The notes under the pieces were generated by a model that ran no database searches, was not told the origin of the DNA, and saw only the letters and a program-made list of their open reading frames with translations. A DNA stretch of 64,000 nucleotides from Eulemur rufifrons (lineage: Eukaryota > Chordata > Mammalia > Primates > Lemuridae): the NCBI RefSeq assembly GCF_041146395.1, contig NC_091002.1, forward strand, positions 6,752,501 through 6,816,500. The letters are read 5' to 3'. A program made the position numbers and the translations under genes. This document shows, piece by piece, positions 12,730 to 26,765 of this stretch. The stretch's first letter is position 1, and each line of letters starts with the position of its first letter.

Positions 12730-12883
12730 TTGCAGTGATGATGAGGACGTGGCACCACTGTCAGCTAAATTTGCTGACATTTACCCATTGAGTAGCTATG
12801 ATGATGCTGAGGTGGCGGCCAGCATGAATGGAATCCACAGCGAGTCCCACAGCGGTGGGGGAAGCGTGGCCCTAAAAGAGGAG
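12730..12883 (+). CDS. FAM193A: FAM193A coding exon 5 of window
   Basis: The first base completes Phe 194, then residues 195-245. Acceptor TTGTCTCAG, donor GTACGC at 12884, phase 0. It starts CSDDEDVAPLSAKFADIYPL, a conserved block with an acidic start and hydrophobic remainder, then an Asp/Glu- and Ser-rich tail ending VALKEE. In the remembered human protein the tail differs at several residues while the first twenty are identical, consistent with an orthologue from another primate. Confidence 0.94.
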
Positions 12884-12985
12884 GTACGCAGTAGTGACAA
12901 TAGGTGACATCAAATGGTGGTCTGACATAAGTCTTTATATTCTTTTGTTTTGAAAAGTGTAAGTTACACAAGGCTGTCTTTAAAG
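12884..12985. other. Intron 5 (102 nt), shortest in the window
   Basis: A 102-nt intron if the acceptor at 12984-12985 is used, or 111 nt with the acceptor at 12993-12994. Retention would run into an in-frame TGA at 12905-12907, so retained transcripts would be truncated. Confidence 0.8.
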
Positions 12986-13165
12986 TCTCCTCAGGTGAGC
13001 AGCACCAGTAGTAGTTCTTCAGAAGCTGACGATGAAGACGCAGACGGTGAGAGTAGCGGGGAGCCCCCGGGTGCCCCGGGTGAAGACGGGGACCCGGGAA
13101 ACAGGAGCCCCCGGGGTGAGGGGAGTAAGGCGGACAGTCCACCCCCATCTCACCCAACACAGCAG
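12986..13165 (+). CDS. FAM193A: FAM193A coding exon 6 of window; Ser/acidic low-complexity
   Basis: Residues 246-305: SPQVSSTSSSSSEADDEDAD followed by a Gly/Pro/Asp-rich stretch and PPPSHPTQQ. The start at 12986 (acceptor TTTAAAG) is chosen because the orthologue has Ser-Pro-Gln before the Ser run. An acceptor nine bases later (TCCTCAG, 12994) would delete just SPQ in frame. The donor is GTGGGA at 13166. The region is expected to be disordered, with many potential casein-kinase-2-type Ser sites next to acidic residues (inference). GC-rich codons make it compositionally distinct from the flanking intron. Confidence 0.9.
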
Positions 13166-13800
13166 GTGGGATTTTATGCTTTTGAAGTTTCTGTTTTACC
13201 AAGGATCTCTTTCTATGTGTATTTTCTCTAAACGTGAACAGTATCGAATAAAAAATTATTATATTTCCAGTAATTTCTGAAGATTAGAACTAGAGAGGAT
13301 CAAGACATACTTATAAGCAACCGCATTTTAATCTTGTTTCTCTTGATTGAATCTGTCTTGATTTTCTGACATCCTATGGTAGCTCCACATGTTTAGGTGA
13401 CGTGGAGTTTTTTGGTCTGTATAGAAGCAAAGAGAGGATTTTTTGAAAAATAAAATAGTGGGTTGTTAAAATTTCAGAAAACATTTGTTTTTGTAAGGGG
13501 GCTTTTTGATTCTGTTCAATATCTATTTTTCTGTTAACCAAAGTTGAGGTTACCTTATTAGACCATTATTTTTTCTTAAGGACTCAGAGTTTTATAACAC
13601 TTGCTCAATAAGCAGTTTTGAAATGAAAGGGAGAACAAGTAAAGGTCAAAGTACTTGGCTAATAGATTCATTTTAATAGGTAATGCAACTATAAGGGTCA
13701 CACAATAAGGGTGACATCCAAAGGTGTACGCTGAGAGTTCTTGTCTCACCCCTTTCCCCACCTGCCTGTCCAGCACCTGTGTACCCCCAGTTCCTAGTGC
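13166..13800. other. Intron 6, 5' unique part
   Basis: AT-rich unique sequence before the large antisense L1. No exon or confident repeat seen. Confidence 0.5.
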
Positions 13801-14905
13801 CAATAATCAGTATTATGTAATTATTGTATTCCAATATATATACTTATTTTTTTCCTTTCTTATAAAAAATGCTGATACTAATGTACACACTGTTCTATAC
13901 CCTACTTTTTCACTTAGCAGTATATCCTGACAGTGTATCTGTCTATACAGTGTACTTCTTCATTCTGTTCTACTGGCCTAGTTGTATTCCATTATGTAGA
14001 CATACTGTAGTTTTATTTTTTCATTTCAGTCCCATGTTGATGGGCACTTATATTAATCCCCCCCCTTTGGCCATTATAAACTATTCATTGTGTAACATCT
14101 GACATTATATACATAAGCAGATATATCCCCAGGATTGGTCACCAGCAGTGGGTTTACTGGGTCAGAACATATGTGAGTGGAGTTGAGTGATGCCACGATG
14201 GCCTCCCCTAGACCCCAGAAGAGAGTGATGTCACAGTTTTGGATTTTTGCCAGTCTGATAGATAAGAAATAGTAACCCTTTTTGGTTTCAATTTTCATTT
14301 CACCTTTTAGAGTTCAGAGTTGAGCATCCTTTCATATATTTAAGGGCTATTTGTTTCCTTTTCTATCTTACTGAGTTATGAGAGTTCTTTATATATTGGA
14401 TACAAGTCCTTTATCAAAAATGTATGATTTGTGGTATTTTCTCGTGGTTTGTAGCACAGCTGTTAGTTTTTTTTTGGTGCCTTTTGAAAAGCAAAGGTTT
14501 TTAGTTTTGATGTATTTCTGTTTATTAATTTTTTTTCTTTTATGAATCATGCTTTTGATGTGTCATCCAAGAAAGCTTTGCCTTATACAAAACTATTTTC
14601 TTTTAGAAGATTTATAATTTTAGTTCTTTAGTTTTATGGTCCATTTCACTCAGTATTTGCTTATGGTAGGTCAGGGTCTAAATTCACCTTTTTGCATACA
14701 TGGCTCTCCAGTTGTCTCAGTACTGTTTGTCAAAAGGACCATCCTTTTCCCTATTGAACTACCTTAGCCATTTGTTGGAAATCAGTGGATGATAAATGTA
14801 AGGGGTTTGTATCTGACCTCTCCATAGTTTGTTTGATCTCTCTGTTGTTACCCCACACAGGGGTGGGGAAACTGCGGCCTTCTGATTTTAAGATTGTTCT
14901 TTTTT

Positions 14906-15188
<283 letters not shown>

Positions 15189-16988
15189 TCATCTTTCTTT
15201 GCTGCACCCCTTTTAATAAAAGGTTTTTTTCTATAAAATTTGGATTCAGTCAAAAGGCCGCACTTAAGGACCCAGAAGGCCACATGTGTCCAGCTTAGTA
15301 GACCTTTCCAAAATTGTTTAGGCTGTTCAAAATCCTTTGCATTCCCACATAAATTTTAGGGTCAACTTGTCAACTTCTATAAAAAAGCCTGCTTGGATTT
15401 TGATAAGGATTGCATTGAGTTCTTGAATATATATTTTAGAGTTCATCTGTGAAATCCTCCAGGCATGATCTTTTGTTTGTAGGATAATACATACAGATCA
15501 ATTTGGGGAGAATGCAGTCCTAACAAAATTGAATCTTTCAATCTGAACATGCTCTGTCTTTCCATTTACTTAAATCATCTTTAATTTCTCTCAGAGAGTT
15601 TTTAAAAATCGCCAGTCTTTGGGTCTTAAATATATTTCTTAAATTTATTCTTAAGTATTAAATGTATTTTGATTCTATAGTAACTGGTATTTTCTAATTT
15701 TAATTTCCAATTGAATTTTGGTAATATATAAAAATACAGTTGATTTTCATACATTGATCTTGTATTCTATAGCTTTGTTAAACTCGTTTATTAATTTTAG
15801 TAGGGTTGGGGTTTTTTTGGATTTTGGTAGATTTGGATTTTCTACCTACAAGATGATGATGTCTGCGAATAGAGATAGTTTGACTTGTTCCTTTCCAATT
15901 TCAGTGCTCTTGATTTCTTACTCTTGCCTTTTTGAGCTAGCTAGAATCCCCAGTACAGTATTAAGTAGAAGTGGTACAAGCAGACATCTTTGCCTTGTTC
16001 CCAATCTTAGGGGGAAAGCATTTGATCTTTAGCCACTAACTATGATGCTAGCTGTAGGTTTTCCATAGATGCCGATTATTAGGTGGAGGAAATTCTGCCC
16101 TACACCTAGTTTCTTGAGAGTTTTATCATGAGTTGTATATTAAATTATATGTGTGTTGGGTTTTGCGATGCCTTTTCTGCATCTGTTGAGATGATCCTGT
16201 GGTTTTCATTCTGTTTTCTTTTACTGTGGATTATCGCGTCAATAGATTATAGGATATTAAACCAACCTTATATTATTGGGTAAATCCCACTTCGTGATAG
16301 TATACAATCCTTTTCATATGTTGCTGAATTGGTTTGCTAATATTTTGTTAGGATTTATGCATCTGTGTTAATAAAAGATACTGGCTTGTAGTTTTCTATC
16401 CTAGTGATGTCTCTGTCTGGCTTTGATATTGGAGTAATACTGGCATCATAGAATGAGTTGGAGGTGTTTCTCCCACCTGTGTTTTCTGAAGGAGTTTGTC
16501 TGAGATTAAAATTTCTTAATTGTTTGATATTCACCGGAGAAATTCTGTAGGTATGGTCTTTTCTTTGTGGGAAGATTTGTAATTACTAATTCAAATTTTG
16601 TTTCCTAATAATAAGTCTGTTGAGATTTTCTGTTTCTTTCTGAATCAATTTTAATAATTTTTGTGTTTCTAGAAATTTACTCATTTCATCTAAGTTGTCT
16701 CATTTCTTGGCATACAGTTGTTGCATTCTTATAATCCTTTTAATTCTGCAGGGTCTGTGATGCTGTTAATTCTTTAATTTGATAATTTTATCTTCTCCTT
16801 TTTAACCCCCTCACTCAGGCTAAACATTTGTCATGTTGAGACTTGTTTTATAGCCTAACATGGTCTCTCCTAGATAATGTTCCATGTGTACTTGAAAATA
16901 ATTTTGACTTTGCTCTTAATCATGTGGAGTATTCTATAAATGAAAGTTTGATCAAGTTTGTTGATGGCATTGTTCAAGTCTTCTCTAT

Positions 16989-17331
16989 TGTCTTAGACTG
17001 TTCAAGTTGCTATAACAAAAATATCATAGATTAGGTGGCCTATAAACAACAGAAATTTATTTCTCACTGTTCTGGAGGCTGGGAAGTCCAAGATCAAAGC
17101 ACCAGCAGATTTGGTGTCTGGTGATGGTCTGCTTCCTCATAGACAGCTGTCTTCTCACTATAACCTCATATGGTGGAAGGGGCACAGGAGTTCTCTTGGG
17201 TCTCTTTTTATAAGGGCACTAATCCCATTCATGAAACCAGAACATCCCAAAGGCCCCACCTCCTGGTATGAGATGAGGATTTCAACATATGAATTTCAGA
17301 GGGACACAAATATTCAGACCATAGAATATAT
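16989..17331 (-). mobile_element. MLT1-type MaLR solo LTR, antisense, inside L1
   Basis: About 340 bp reading as the complement of an MLT1 LTR: CTATAACAAAAATATCATAG, ACAACAGAAATTTATTTCTC, TCTGGAGGCTGGGAAGTCC, and near the other end TTTCAACATATGAATTTC. It cleanly splits L1 sequence (TTCAAGTCTTCTCTATTG continues at TCCTTACTGATTTTCTGTC). A solo LTR with no retroviral genes. Confidence 0.75.
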
Positions 17332-17580
17332 CCTTACTGATTTTCTGTCTAGTGCTTATATCAATTGCTGAGAGAGGCATATTGAGGCCGTCAAGTATAA
17401 CTGTTGGAATATTTATTTCTCCTTTCAGTACTGACAGTTTTTGATTTATGCATTTGGGGCTGATGTAATTGAATGTATTATTGTTATATCTCCCTCATAT
17501 ATTGGCCCTTCGGTCATTATGAAATGTTTCTCTACTAATATTTCTTATATTAAAGTCCATGTTATGTGATATTAATATAG

Positions 17581-17910
<330 letters not shown>

Positions 17911-18169
17911 TTGTATACGTTATGTTTTTTTCATCTTTTTGCTTTTAGCTTCTTTGTGCCTTTGAATCTAAAATTTATCTTCCGATCTTTTAATTAGGAC
18001 TTGCATTTTTATCCTATCAGTCTCTGCCTTTGTCAGTATTAAATAAAATTTTTAGTGTACCATTTTAGATGAGATTGGGCACATTCAGGGCGGTACAGCC
18101 GTAGTGTACCATTTTAATTCTGCTGTTGATTATTTATTATTTTCTTAATTTTTTTTTAGTGACTTCTTT

Positions 18170-18523
18170 TTTTTTTTTTTTTTTTTTGTTGTTGTTGTTG
18201 TTGTTGTTGAGACAGAGTCTCACTTTGTTGCCCAGGCTAGAGTGAGTGCTGTGGCGTCAGCTTAGCTCACAGCAACCTCAGACTCCTCGGCTTAAGCGAT
18301 CCTACTGCCTCAGCCTCCCGAGTAGCTGGGACTACAGGCATGCGCCACTATGCCCGGCTAATTTTTTCTATATAGATTTTTAGTTGTCCATATAATGTCT
18401 TTCTATTTTTAGTAGAGACGGGGTCTCGCTCAGGCTGGTCTCGAACTCCTGACCTTGAGCAATCCACCCGCCTCGGCCTCCCAGAGTGCTAGGATTACAG
18501 GCGTGAGCCACCGCGCCCGGCCA
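18170..18523 (-). mobile_element. Young lemur-type Alu, antisense, with (GTT)n tail
   Basis: A long poly-T then seven GTT units, then the full Alu with GAGTGAGTGCTGTGGCGTCAG and the extended linker (CTATATAGATTTTTAGTTG) to CACCGCGCCCGGCC. A 12-bp duplication AGTGACTTCTTT at 18158-18169 and 18524-18535 flanks it. Low divergence suggests a recent insertion. Confidence 0.93.
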
Positions 18524-18703
18524 AGTGACTTCTTTAAGAGTTAGGGTATACATCTCAATTTTATCACAGTTTACCCCAGATTAATACCAACTGAATTCAG
18601 TAAAATATATAAATTTTGCTCCAATATAGCTCAGTTTCTTCCTCCTTTATACTATTATTGTTCTAGATATTTATTACATTTATATGTATTATAAACCCAA
18701 TAG

Positions 18704-19337
<634 letters not shown>

Positions 19338-20480
19338 CATCCTTTAATATTTCTTACAGGACCAATTTGCTAGCAGTTAATTTTCTCAGTCTTTACGTGT
19401 AAATGTCTTCAGTGTTTTTTAAATTTCAGAGTTTAATTGTAATTGTGCACAGAATGATTCATGAATTGGGCAAGCCCCCCCACCCCCAACCAGACCAGGT
19501 TCAGTGTAACTTCCTGATGTTTTTGTTTGTTTGTTTTTTGTTTTGGAGATGGGGTCTCACTCTATTGCTTTATTGTACATTTAAAATGTCTACTAGACAT
19601 TTATTTTTGTTTTGTTTTGACTTTCGTGGGCTTAATTTGGATAATTTTTATCTTCCCACATTACCTGGCTACAGATGTCTCAGCTCACATTTTTTATTCT
19701 TTTTGTTTTTTAGCTTGGCTTCTAAAGGTCTCCCCTTTGGCTGCCTGGCTTACTGGTCAGCTGATGGTTTGGGCAGAGGTTGCCTGTGCACCTTGAACCC
19801 ACAGGGGCTCTAGTGTTTGCTGATGTGTTCAGTGCTCAGTCAGTTCTCAAGTTGGCTTTGATGGCCTCTGAGATCTCCCCTGTGAATGCACTGTGGTCTC
19901 CTGGCCAGCTAGGGTGGCTTAAGGAACTCTTACGCGGCTCTCTCATTTCCAGCTTCTCCCTGTTGTATTTCTGTCTCCTATGCTGCTCACCCTAACCAGG
20001 ACCCTGGTCTCAAACTAACAGGGAGTGCATTACTTTATTCTTTCACCCTCCGCCTGACTTCGGGCTGCCCTTTTTGGCAGCAGGGCTGGTTCTCACTGGC
20101 ATCCCTGCTCTCATGGAACTTCTGTGCCCACTCCTGACTGAGCTGGGGGTGGAATGCAGGGTGCAAGGAGCAGGAAGGGTTCCAGTCAAGAAGGCCAGAG
20201 TCCTGCTGTTCCTCCCTGAAGTTCTGGCTGATTTGCATGAACAAATGCTTCTCAGTGTTTTTCCTTTGGCTAATTCCCAGAGCCTCAAAATGGTTGCCTT
20301 TGACAATTGCATTCAGTTTTACATTTGCTTTGAGGCAGAGGAGCCACCAATCTTTTCACTCCACCTTAGCTGGAAGTCCCATCTCTGCTTCATTTTGGAG
20401 AATCTCTATATAACCATTTATTCAGCAGCATGAGCCCAGCTGAGCATAGCCATCTGATGGCTTTGTTCTCCTTGGTCCCT

Positions 20481-20831
20481 TCTCCCTCTCTCTACTCTGT
20501 GAACTTCACCAATTCCCTTGTCCCTGGTCAGATTTAGGAAGTGAAATTTTCTGCATCAGGCACAGGATGCAGATCTAGGGGTTTCTACATGAGTAGACAC
20601 CCAACTGGGGAGTGAAATGCACCTTTCATATCTTTGCAGCTTCTTCAGTCCCAGGTCTTAGGGTGCCTGCTTTCTTGCAAGGAGGGCGCTGCTCAACTCA
20701 GGGTGTCCAGACAGCCCTGTTACCTCTGCGGTTGCTTTGTAAATGCTCAGCAGAATATGACTGACTTTAATTTAATTTATACCATTCTTTGTTCACTAAA
20801 TAATTAAGTACTTTTTTTTCTTTCCTCTTAG
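20481..20831. other. End of intron 6
   Basis: Unique sequence with an AT-rich 3' end and a strong pyrimidine tract TTTTTTTTCTTTCCTCTTAG (20812-20831) before exon 7. Confidence 0.6.
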
Positions 20832-21083
20832 GCTGAACAAACTCCAAACACTTGTGAGTGTCATGTTTGTAAACAAGAAGCTTCTGGACTGACACCATCC
20901 GCAATGACAGCTGGAGCCCTTCCACCTGGCCATCAGTTCATGACCCCAGAGAAACCTACACACCCCGCACTGCATCTTTACCCCCACATCCATGGACATG
21001 TGCCTTTGCACACTGTCCCACACCTGCCACGCCCCCTTATCCACCCGACCTTGTACGCAGCACCTCCCTTCACACACAGTAAG
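20832..21083 (+). CDS. FAM193A: FAM193A coding exon 7 of window; CxCxxC and His/Pro-rich segment
   Basis: A 252-nt exon, phase 0 at both ends, residues 306-389; perfect donor AAG/GTAAGT. It starts AEQTPNTCECHVCKQEASGL, giving a CxCxxC motif (Cys 313, 315, 318). A long His/Pro/Leu-rich stretch follows (HPALHLYPHIHGHVPLHTVP is representative) with over a dozen histidines, ending PPFTHSK. The Cys motif may bind zinc (inference). The His/Pro-rich stretch is low complexity and probably disordered. Near-identical to the remembered human sequence. Confidence 0.95.
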
Positions 21084-23370
21084 GTAAGTTGGGGAGAAAG
21101 GGCCTGAAAGTTCACTCGTCACTGAGATCCTACAGGAGTACATATTTAAACAAACAGAAATCAATAAGTTGGCAACTTGCATCGGGTAGCATCTGTTCTT
21201 GATAAGAAGGTCTGCAAATGTTTCCTGTCCCCATAGTCTCTTAAGTACTTATAATTTTGAACCTTTACACTTGTAAAAACAATAATTAAATACAGTCATG
21301 AAGGTCATGGTTTAATTCATTCAGAATTAACTAAAAAGTAAAGAGTTTTTCAGATGATGTTGCTAATAGGTTAAACTCAGGGATACTTCCACACAGTTCC
21401 AAAATTATCTACCCATGGCCTTCTGGGGCCTTGCTCATTTTCTTAAGGTGATGGGTAAAATAATTTGAATATAGCACAAGTCCTTTAACATAGGCTGGGC
21501 TATCCAGGGTCTACAGTGATTATGCTTCTTCAGTATGAAAATTAAGGCCTTGTAGAAACATACAAGCCTAAAGGAAGAACCCTGAGTGTCCCTCCATAGA
21601 AGGTCATAGTGGCCTGCGGGAAGCCAGAGGACAGATAGGAGGGGCTGCCAGAAGCCAGGTGTGCTAAAAGCCCGTTCAGGAAGTGGAGTGAGGAGCTAGA
21701 AAAAGGTTGATTTTTATGGACTTCTTCTCAGAGAATCCCATGCATATATTTAGTATGTTAGACTGTACAGTGAAATTTTAGGTTGGTGTTATTCTTAGGC
21801 CCTCATATAGCTTTGCCTCTCTAACTGTTTGAACTTACCTTTGTTGACTCACCATAACTCTGATTTTTATTTTTCTTTATGCCAGTTTTTCTTGTTCAAG
21901 GTTAGCTCTAATCAACCAAAAGTAGAATTTTCCCCAAACTCTTCTAATTTGTTATTTAAAACAGTGACTCTTAACTAGAAAGATGGCATGGAAGGGGCTT
22001 CCTGGGTCACATGTGTGATCTCTCCTCCCAACTTTCCTCCCCAGTCACTGAAGTGGGGGATGTGTAGCCCATAATGAAGTCTGTTGTGTGTTTGCTGTGG
22101 AGGGGCACAGGTGGGAGGTTGACGACCACGGGTTTAGAATAGAGTTTACTAAGTTTGTCACATTCTATTATAATTACTTGGCACAACCACTCAAGTCATG
22201 CTTAAATTTTGTTAGATTGAATATTGCTTAGTTTGAACATTTAATGATGTCTTTACTAATAGAATGCTTTTTAGTGGTGTTTTCCAGTGTATAGTCAAAG
22301 CCAGCCTGTTCTCATGGTCTACCCGGTTTGCAGCCTGTGTTCCTCTGGGTGTGGTTAGGAAGTTTTTGACTCCCTATTCTTAACTGAATAGAGCTCTATT
22401 TCTTAGTCCAAAGAAAAGATTATAGAATGTTCTGTTATATATTTTTGCTGGTGGAAGCTATTCAAGAATTAGTTCCTGAAAATATTCAAGTAAAGTAGTG
22501 AAATTGGTTATTCCCAAAGTCTATTGGAACACTGTGATTAAAAACATTCTTTTCCCTAACTTTTGGCCTTTTCTCAGGAAGCCAGAGGTAGTCTGTATTA
22601 TAGTAAAAGGAGAAGAAAAATGTATTTTAGGAGCGTCATTTCTAATATCTGTTCTTTGACATCTGTTAAGCTTGAATCCTGTAGATAGATTTGAAAGACT
22701 CATGGGTAGAAAGGCAAATATGGAAGTCATGCCATGTATGGTAGAGGTCATATAGAAACTTAGGAATGTATAATAAAGCCTTGTTTCAGCCACTTTTGCA
22801 AAGTCATGACTATTCACCAATTCATTTAAAATATATTAGTTGGAGGCCATTTTTATTTGGAAAAATAAAATGCACTTGACAAAATGTTTCATTTATACCT
22901 GGTATTAAAATGTTTGTTTCTCTAAACAAGCTTGCATCATCACTTACCAGGTCTTGCAAAATTAGTTCGTGTGATTTGAGTTAATTTGACTGAGTTGAGT
23001 GCTGTTGATGCATCTGTATCTAAATGTATAACGCATTAACTACCCTGGAGGGGATTGCCAGAGGCACCTTCCAGAAAACTAATGAGCTATATTAGAATAG
23101 CACAGATTTTTCTTCAGTTACGTTGGAGGAGGTTTCTCACAGATGATTGAGAGGTACGTCTGTGTCCATCTCATTTGGGCCTTTAGAAGTTCCTGTTGTG
23201 GTAAAATCATAGTTGTTGCCTTTAAGACATTATGTCATTGTGCTTGTAATTCTTTTAATTCATACTTTGGCCATTGTGGATAAATATTTAGTATATAAAA
23301 TATTTAGGATGAGTACTATGAAAAATTTATTTTCTTGAAATTAAAAAAAACTTGAAGAGTAATTCTGTTG
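21084..23370. other. Intron 7, 5' part; largely unique
   Basis: No exon recognised. About 21963-22133 has imperfect hAT-like ends (CAGTGACTCTTAACTAG at one side, GGTTGACGACCACGGG at the other), possibly a degraded MER5-like DNA transposon. The rest is AT-rich unique sequence. Confidence 0.5.
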
Positions 23371-23568
23371 GCCTCAAGTGATCCTCCCATGTCAGACAAG
23401 TACCTGGGACTACAGGCATGCACCACTATGCCCAGCTAATTTTTCTTATTTTCTTTGTAGAGATAGGGTCTTGCTGTGTTGCCCAGACTGGTCTCAAACA
23501 CCTGGCCCCAAGCAATCCTCCCATCTCAGCCTCCTGATAACAGGAATGAGCCATCGTGCCCCTCCTCT
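23371..23568 (-). mobile_element. Truncated Alu, antisense
   Basis: Reverse Alu sequence lacking its poly-T start: CCTCAAGTGATCCTCCCATG to GAGCCATCGTGCCCCTCC, with a deletion in the right part (CTCCTGATAACAGGAATGAG). Confidence 0.85.
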
Positions 23569-24324
23569 GGTGGTTTTTTTGTTTGTTTGTTTTAGTAGTG
23601 GCCATCGAAGGGGAGTGAGATGGTATCACATGGTAGTTTTGATTTGCATTTTCCTAAGGTTTAGTGATATTGAGCAGCAGCTTTTCATGTGCTTATTGGC
23701 CATTTGTATATCTTTGAAGGATATCTATTCAGGTCCTTTGCCCAATTTTGAAGCAGGTTACTTTTCTTTTGTTGTTGTGTTTTAGGATTTCTCTGTATAT
23801 TTTGGATATTAGATATTTATCAGGTATGTGATTTGCAAATATTTTTTTCCCGTTCTGTGGGTTGCCTTTATACTCTGTTGATAGTGTCTTTTGATGCACA
23901 ACATTTTTTTTTATGAGGTTCAGTTTGTCTATTTTTTTATTTTGTTGTCTGTGTTTTTAGTGTCACATCCAAGAAATCATTGCCAAATCCAATATTGTGA
24001 AGGTTTTTTTCTGTGTTTTTGTTCTAGGCATTACATTAAGATCTTTGATCCATTTTGAGTTAATTTTTTATATGGTGTTAGGTAAGGGTCCAACTTCATT
24101 CTTTTGCATGTGGCTGTCCAGTTTTCCTAGTACCATTTGTTCAAAAGACTGTCCTCTCCCCATTAAATGGTCTTGGCATCCTTGTCAAAAATCATTTGAC
24201 CATATATGCGAAGATTTATATTGGGGCTCTCTATTCTGCTCCATTAGTCTGTATGTCTGTCATTATGCCAGGACCAGGCTGTCTTGATCTCTGTAGCTTT
24301 GTAGTGAGTTTTTTATTTCTTTTT

Positions 24325-24535
24325 TTCCTGTTTTTTTTTTTTTTTTTTTTTTGTCGTTGTTGTTTTGTTTGTTTGTTTTTTGAGGCAGTCTCTGTCACCC
24401 TGGGTGGAGTGCAGTGGGCTCATCGCAGCTCACTGCAACCTCAAACTAGCTTGGACTTCAGGCGTGTGCCACCACACCCAGCTAATTTTTTCTGTTTTTG
24501 GTAGAGTTAGGGTATTCCTCTTGCTTGGGCTGTTG
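24325..24535 (-). mobile_element. Truncated Alu, antisense
   Basis: A long poly-T/GTTT tract then GAGGCAGTCTCTGTCACCCT and the left part of a reversed Alu, with an internal deletion (CTCAAACTAGCTTGGACTTC) that removes the middle of one monomer. Confidence 0.82.
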
Positions 24536-26442
24536 TTGTAAGGTTTTGAAATCAGTAAGTTTGAGTCCCAGGGTGGTTCTCTTTTTCAAGATATTTTGGC
24601 TATTCAGGGTCCTTGGAGATTCCATATGAATTTAAAATGGGTTTTTCTATGTCTACAAAAGACATCATTGGGATTTTAATAGAGGTTACATTGAATCTAT
24701 AGATCACTTTGGGTAATATGGACATTTAAAAAAATTTTGAGTCTCCCAGTCATCTAGTACAGTTGTGTTTCCATTTATTTTATATCTTCTTTAATTTCTT
24801 TTAACAATGTTTTATAGTTTCCATTGTATAAATCTTTCGCTTCTTTGGTGAAGCTAATTCCTCAGTATTTTATTCTTTTTGATGCTGTTGTGAATGAAAT
24901 TGTTTTCATAATTTCCTTTTTGGATTGTTCATTGTTAGTGTATAGAAATGCAACTGATTTTTGAATGTTGACTTTGTATTTTACGACTTGACTGAATTTA
25001 TTTATCCTAACAATTTTTTTGTGTAGAATCTTTAGGGTTTTCTACATATAAAATCATACAATCTAGAAACAGACATAGTTTTACTTCCTCCTTTCCAATT
25101 TGGATGCCTTTTATTTCTTGCTTACTTGCTCTGGCTAGAACCTCCAGTACTAAGTTGAATAGAAATAAAAACAGTAATCCTTGCCTTATTTCTGATATTC
25201 AAGGGAAAGCTTTTAGTTGTTCACCATTGAGTATGATATTTGCTGTGGGTTTTTCATACATGGCTTTTATTATGTTGAGACAGTTTCCTTCTATTCCTAG
25301 TTTGTTGAGTGTTTTTGTCTTGAAAAGGGTTTTGAATTTTGTCATATGCTTTTTCTGCATCAGTTACGATGACCATGTGCTATTTTTCCTTCAGTCTGTT
25401 AATGGTGGTATGTTGACATTGATTGATTTTTATATGTTGAACCATCTTTGCATTCCAAGAATAAATCCCACTTGGTCATGATGCATGATCCTTTTAATAT
25501 GCTGCTGAATTCAGTTTGCTAGGGTTTTGTTGAGGATTTTTTTATTTTTTATCAATTTTCATAAGTGATATGGTTTATAGTTTTCTTGTAGTGTCTTTGG
25601 TTGTCGTATCAGACTATTGCTGGCCTCATAAAATGAGCTAGAAATGTTCCCTCCTCTTCAATTTTTTGGAAAGTTTGAGAAGGATTGATATTAATTCTTT
25701 TTAAATATTTGGATGAATTGACCTGTGAAGCCATCAGATTTAGGGCTTTTCTTTGTTGGGTAATTTTTGATTAACAATTCAGTCTCCTTACGAGTTATAG
25801 GTCTATTCAGATTTTTCTATTTCTTCATGATTTAGTCTTGGTAGGTTTTTTGTTTTCTGGAATTTTTTCATTTTATCTACATCATCCAGTGTGTTGGCTT
25901 ACAGTTGTTCATAATATTTTCTTGTAATCCCTTTTATTTCTGTAGAATCAGTACCAATGTCCCCACTTTTCATTTCTATTGAGCCTTCTCTCTTTTTTTC
26001 TTAGTCCACCTCAGTAGAGGTTTGTCAGTTTTGTTGATCTTTTCAAAGAACCATCTTTTGGTTTTCATTGACTTTTCTTTATTTTTCTATTCTTTGTTTC
26101 ATTGATCTCTGTTCTAACCTATCATATTCCCTTTCTTCTGCTAGATTTGGGTTTAGTTTGTTCTTTTTCTGATTCCTTAAGTTGTAAAGTTAGGTTCTGA
26201 TTTGAGAGCTTTCTTATTTTTTAATGGAAGCATTTATAACTCTAAATTTTCCCCTTAGCACTTGCTTTCACTGCATCCCATAAGTTTTGGGTGTATTATG
26301 TTTTTGTTTTCATTTGTCTCTCAGTATTTTTTAATTTCCCTTGATTTCTCCTTTAATTCATTGGCTGTTTCCATTCATTTACTTTTAATTTATTGAGGTC
26401 TTTATAGTTAAAGTAGGTTTCTTATAGATATGTGTAGTTGGG

Positions 26443-26765
26443 TCTTGTTTTTTGTTTTTTTGTTTTGTTTTCGTTTGGTTTTGGTTTGAGTCAGAGTCTC
26501 ACTCTGTTGCTGGGGCTAGAGTGTAATGGTGTCATCATAGCTCACTGCAGCCTCAAACTCCTGGGCTCAAGTGATTCTTCTGCCTCAGCCTCCTAAGTAT
26601 CTGGGACTATAGGCGCTCGCCACTATGCCCAGCAAATTTTTCTATTTTTTGTAGAGAGCAGGGTTTTGATTTTGCTCAGGCTGGTCTCAAACTCCTGGCC
26701 TCAAGCAATCCTGCCTCAGCCTCCCAGAGTACTGGGATTACAGGTGTGAGTCACCTTGCCTGGCT
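26443..26765 (-). mobile_element. Alu, antisense
   Basis: T/GTTTT-rich tail, then GTCAGAGTCTCACTCTGTTG through GTGAGTCACCTTGCCTGGC, inserted in the antisense L1. Confidence 0.9.

Noticed and set aside
25104..25481. Hydrophobic frames of 90-130 codons in 23.6-28.7 kb resembling membrane proteins.
   Set aside because: Antisense L1 sequence; T-rich DNA yields Phe/Leu/Ser-rich frames.
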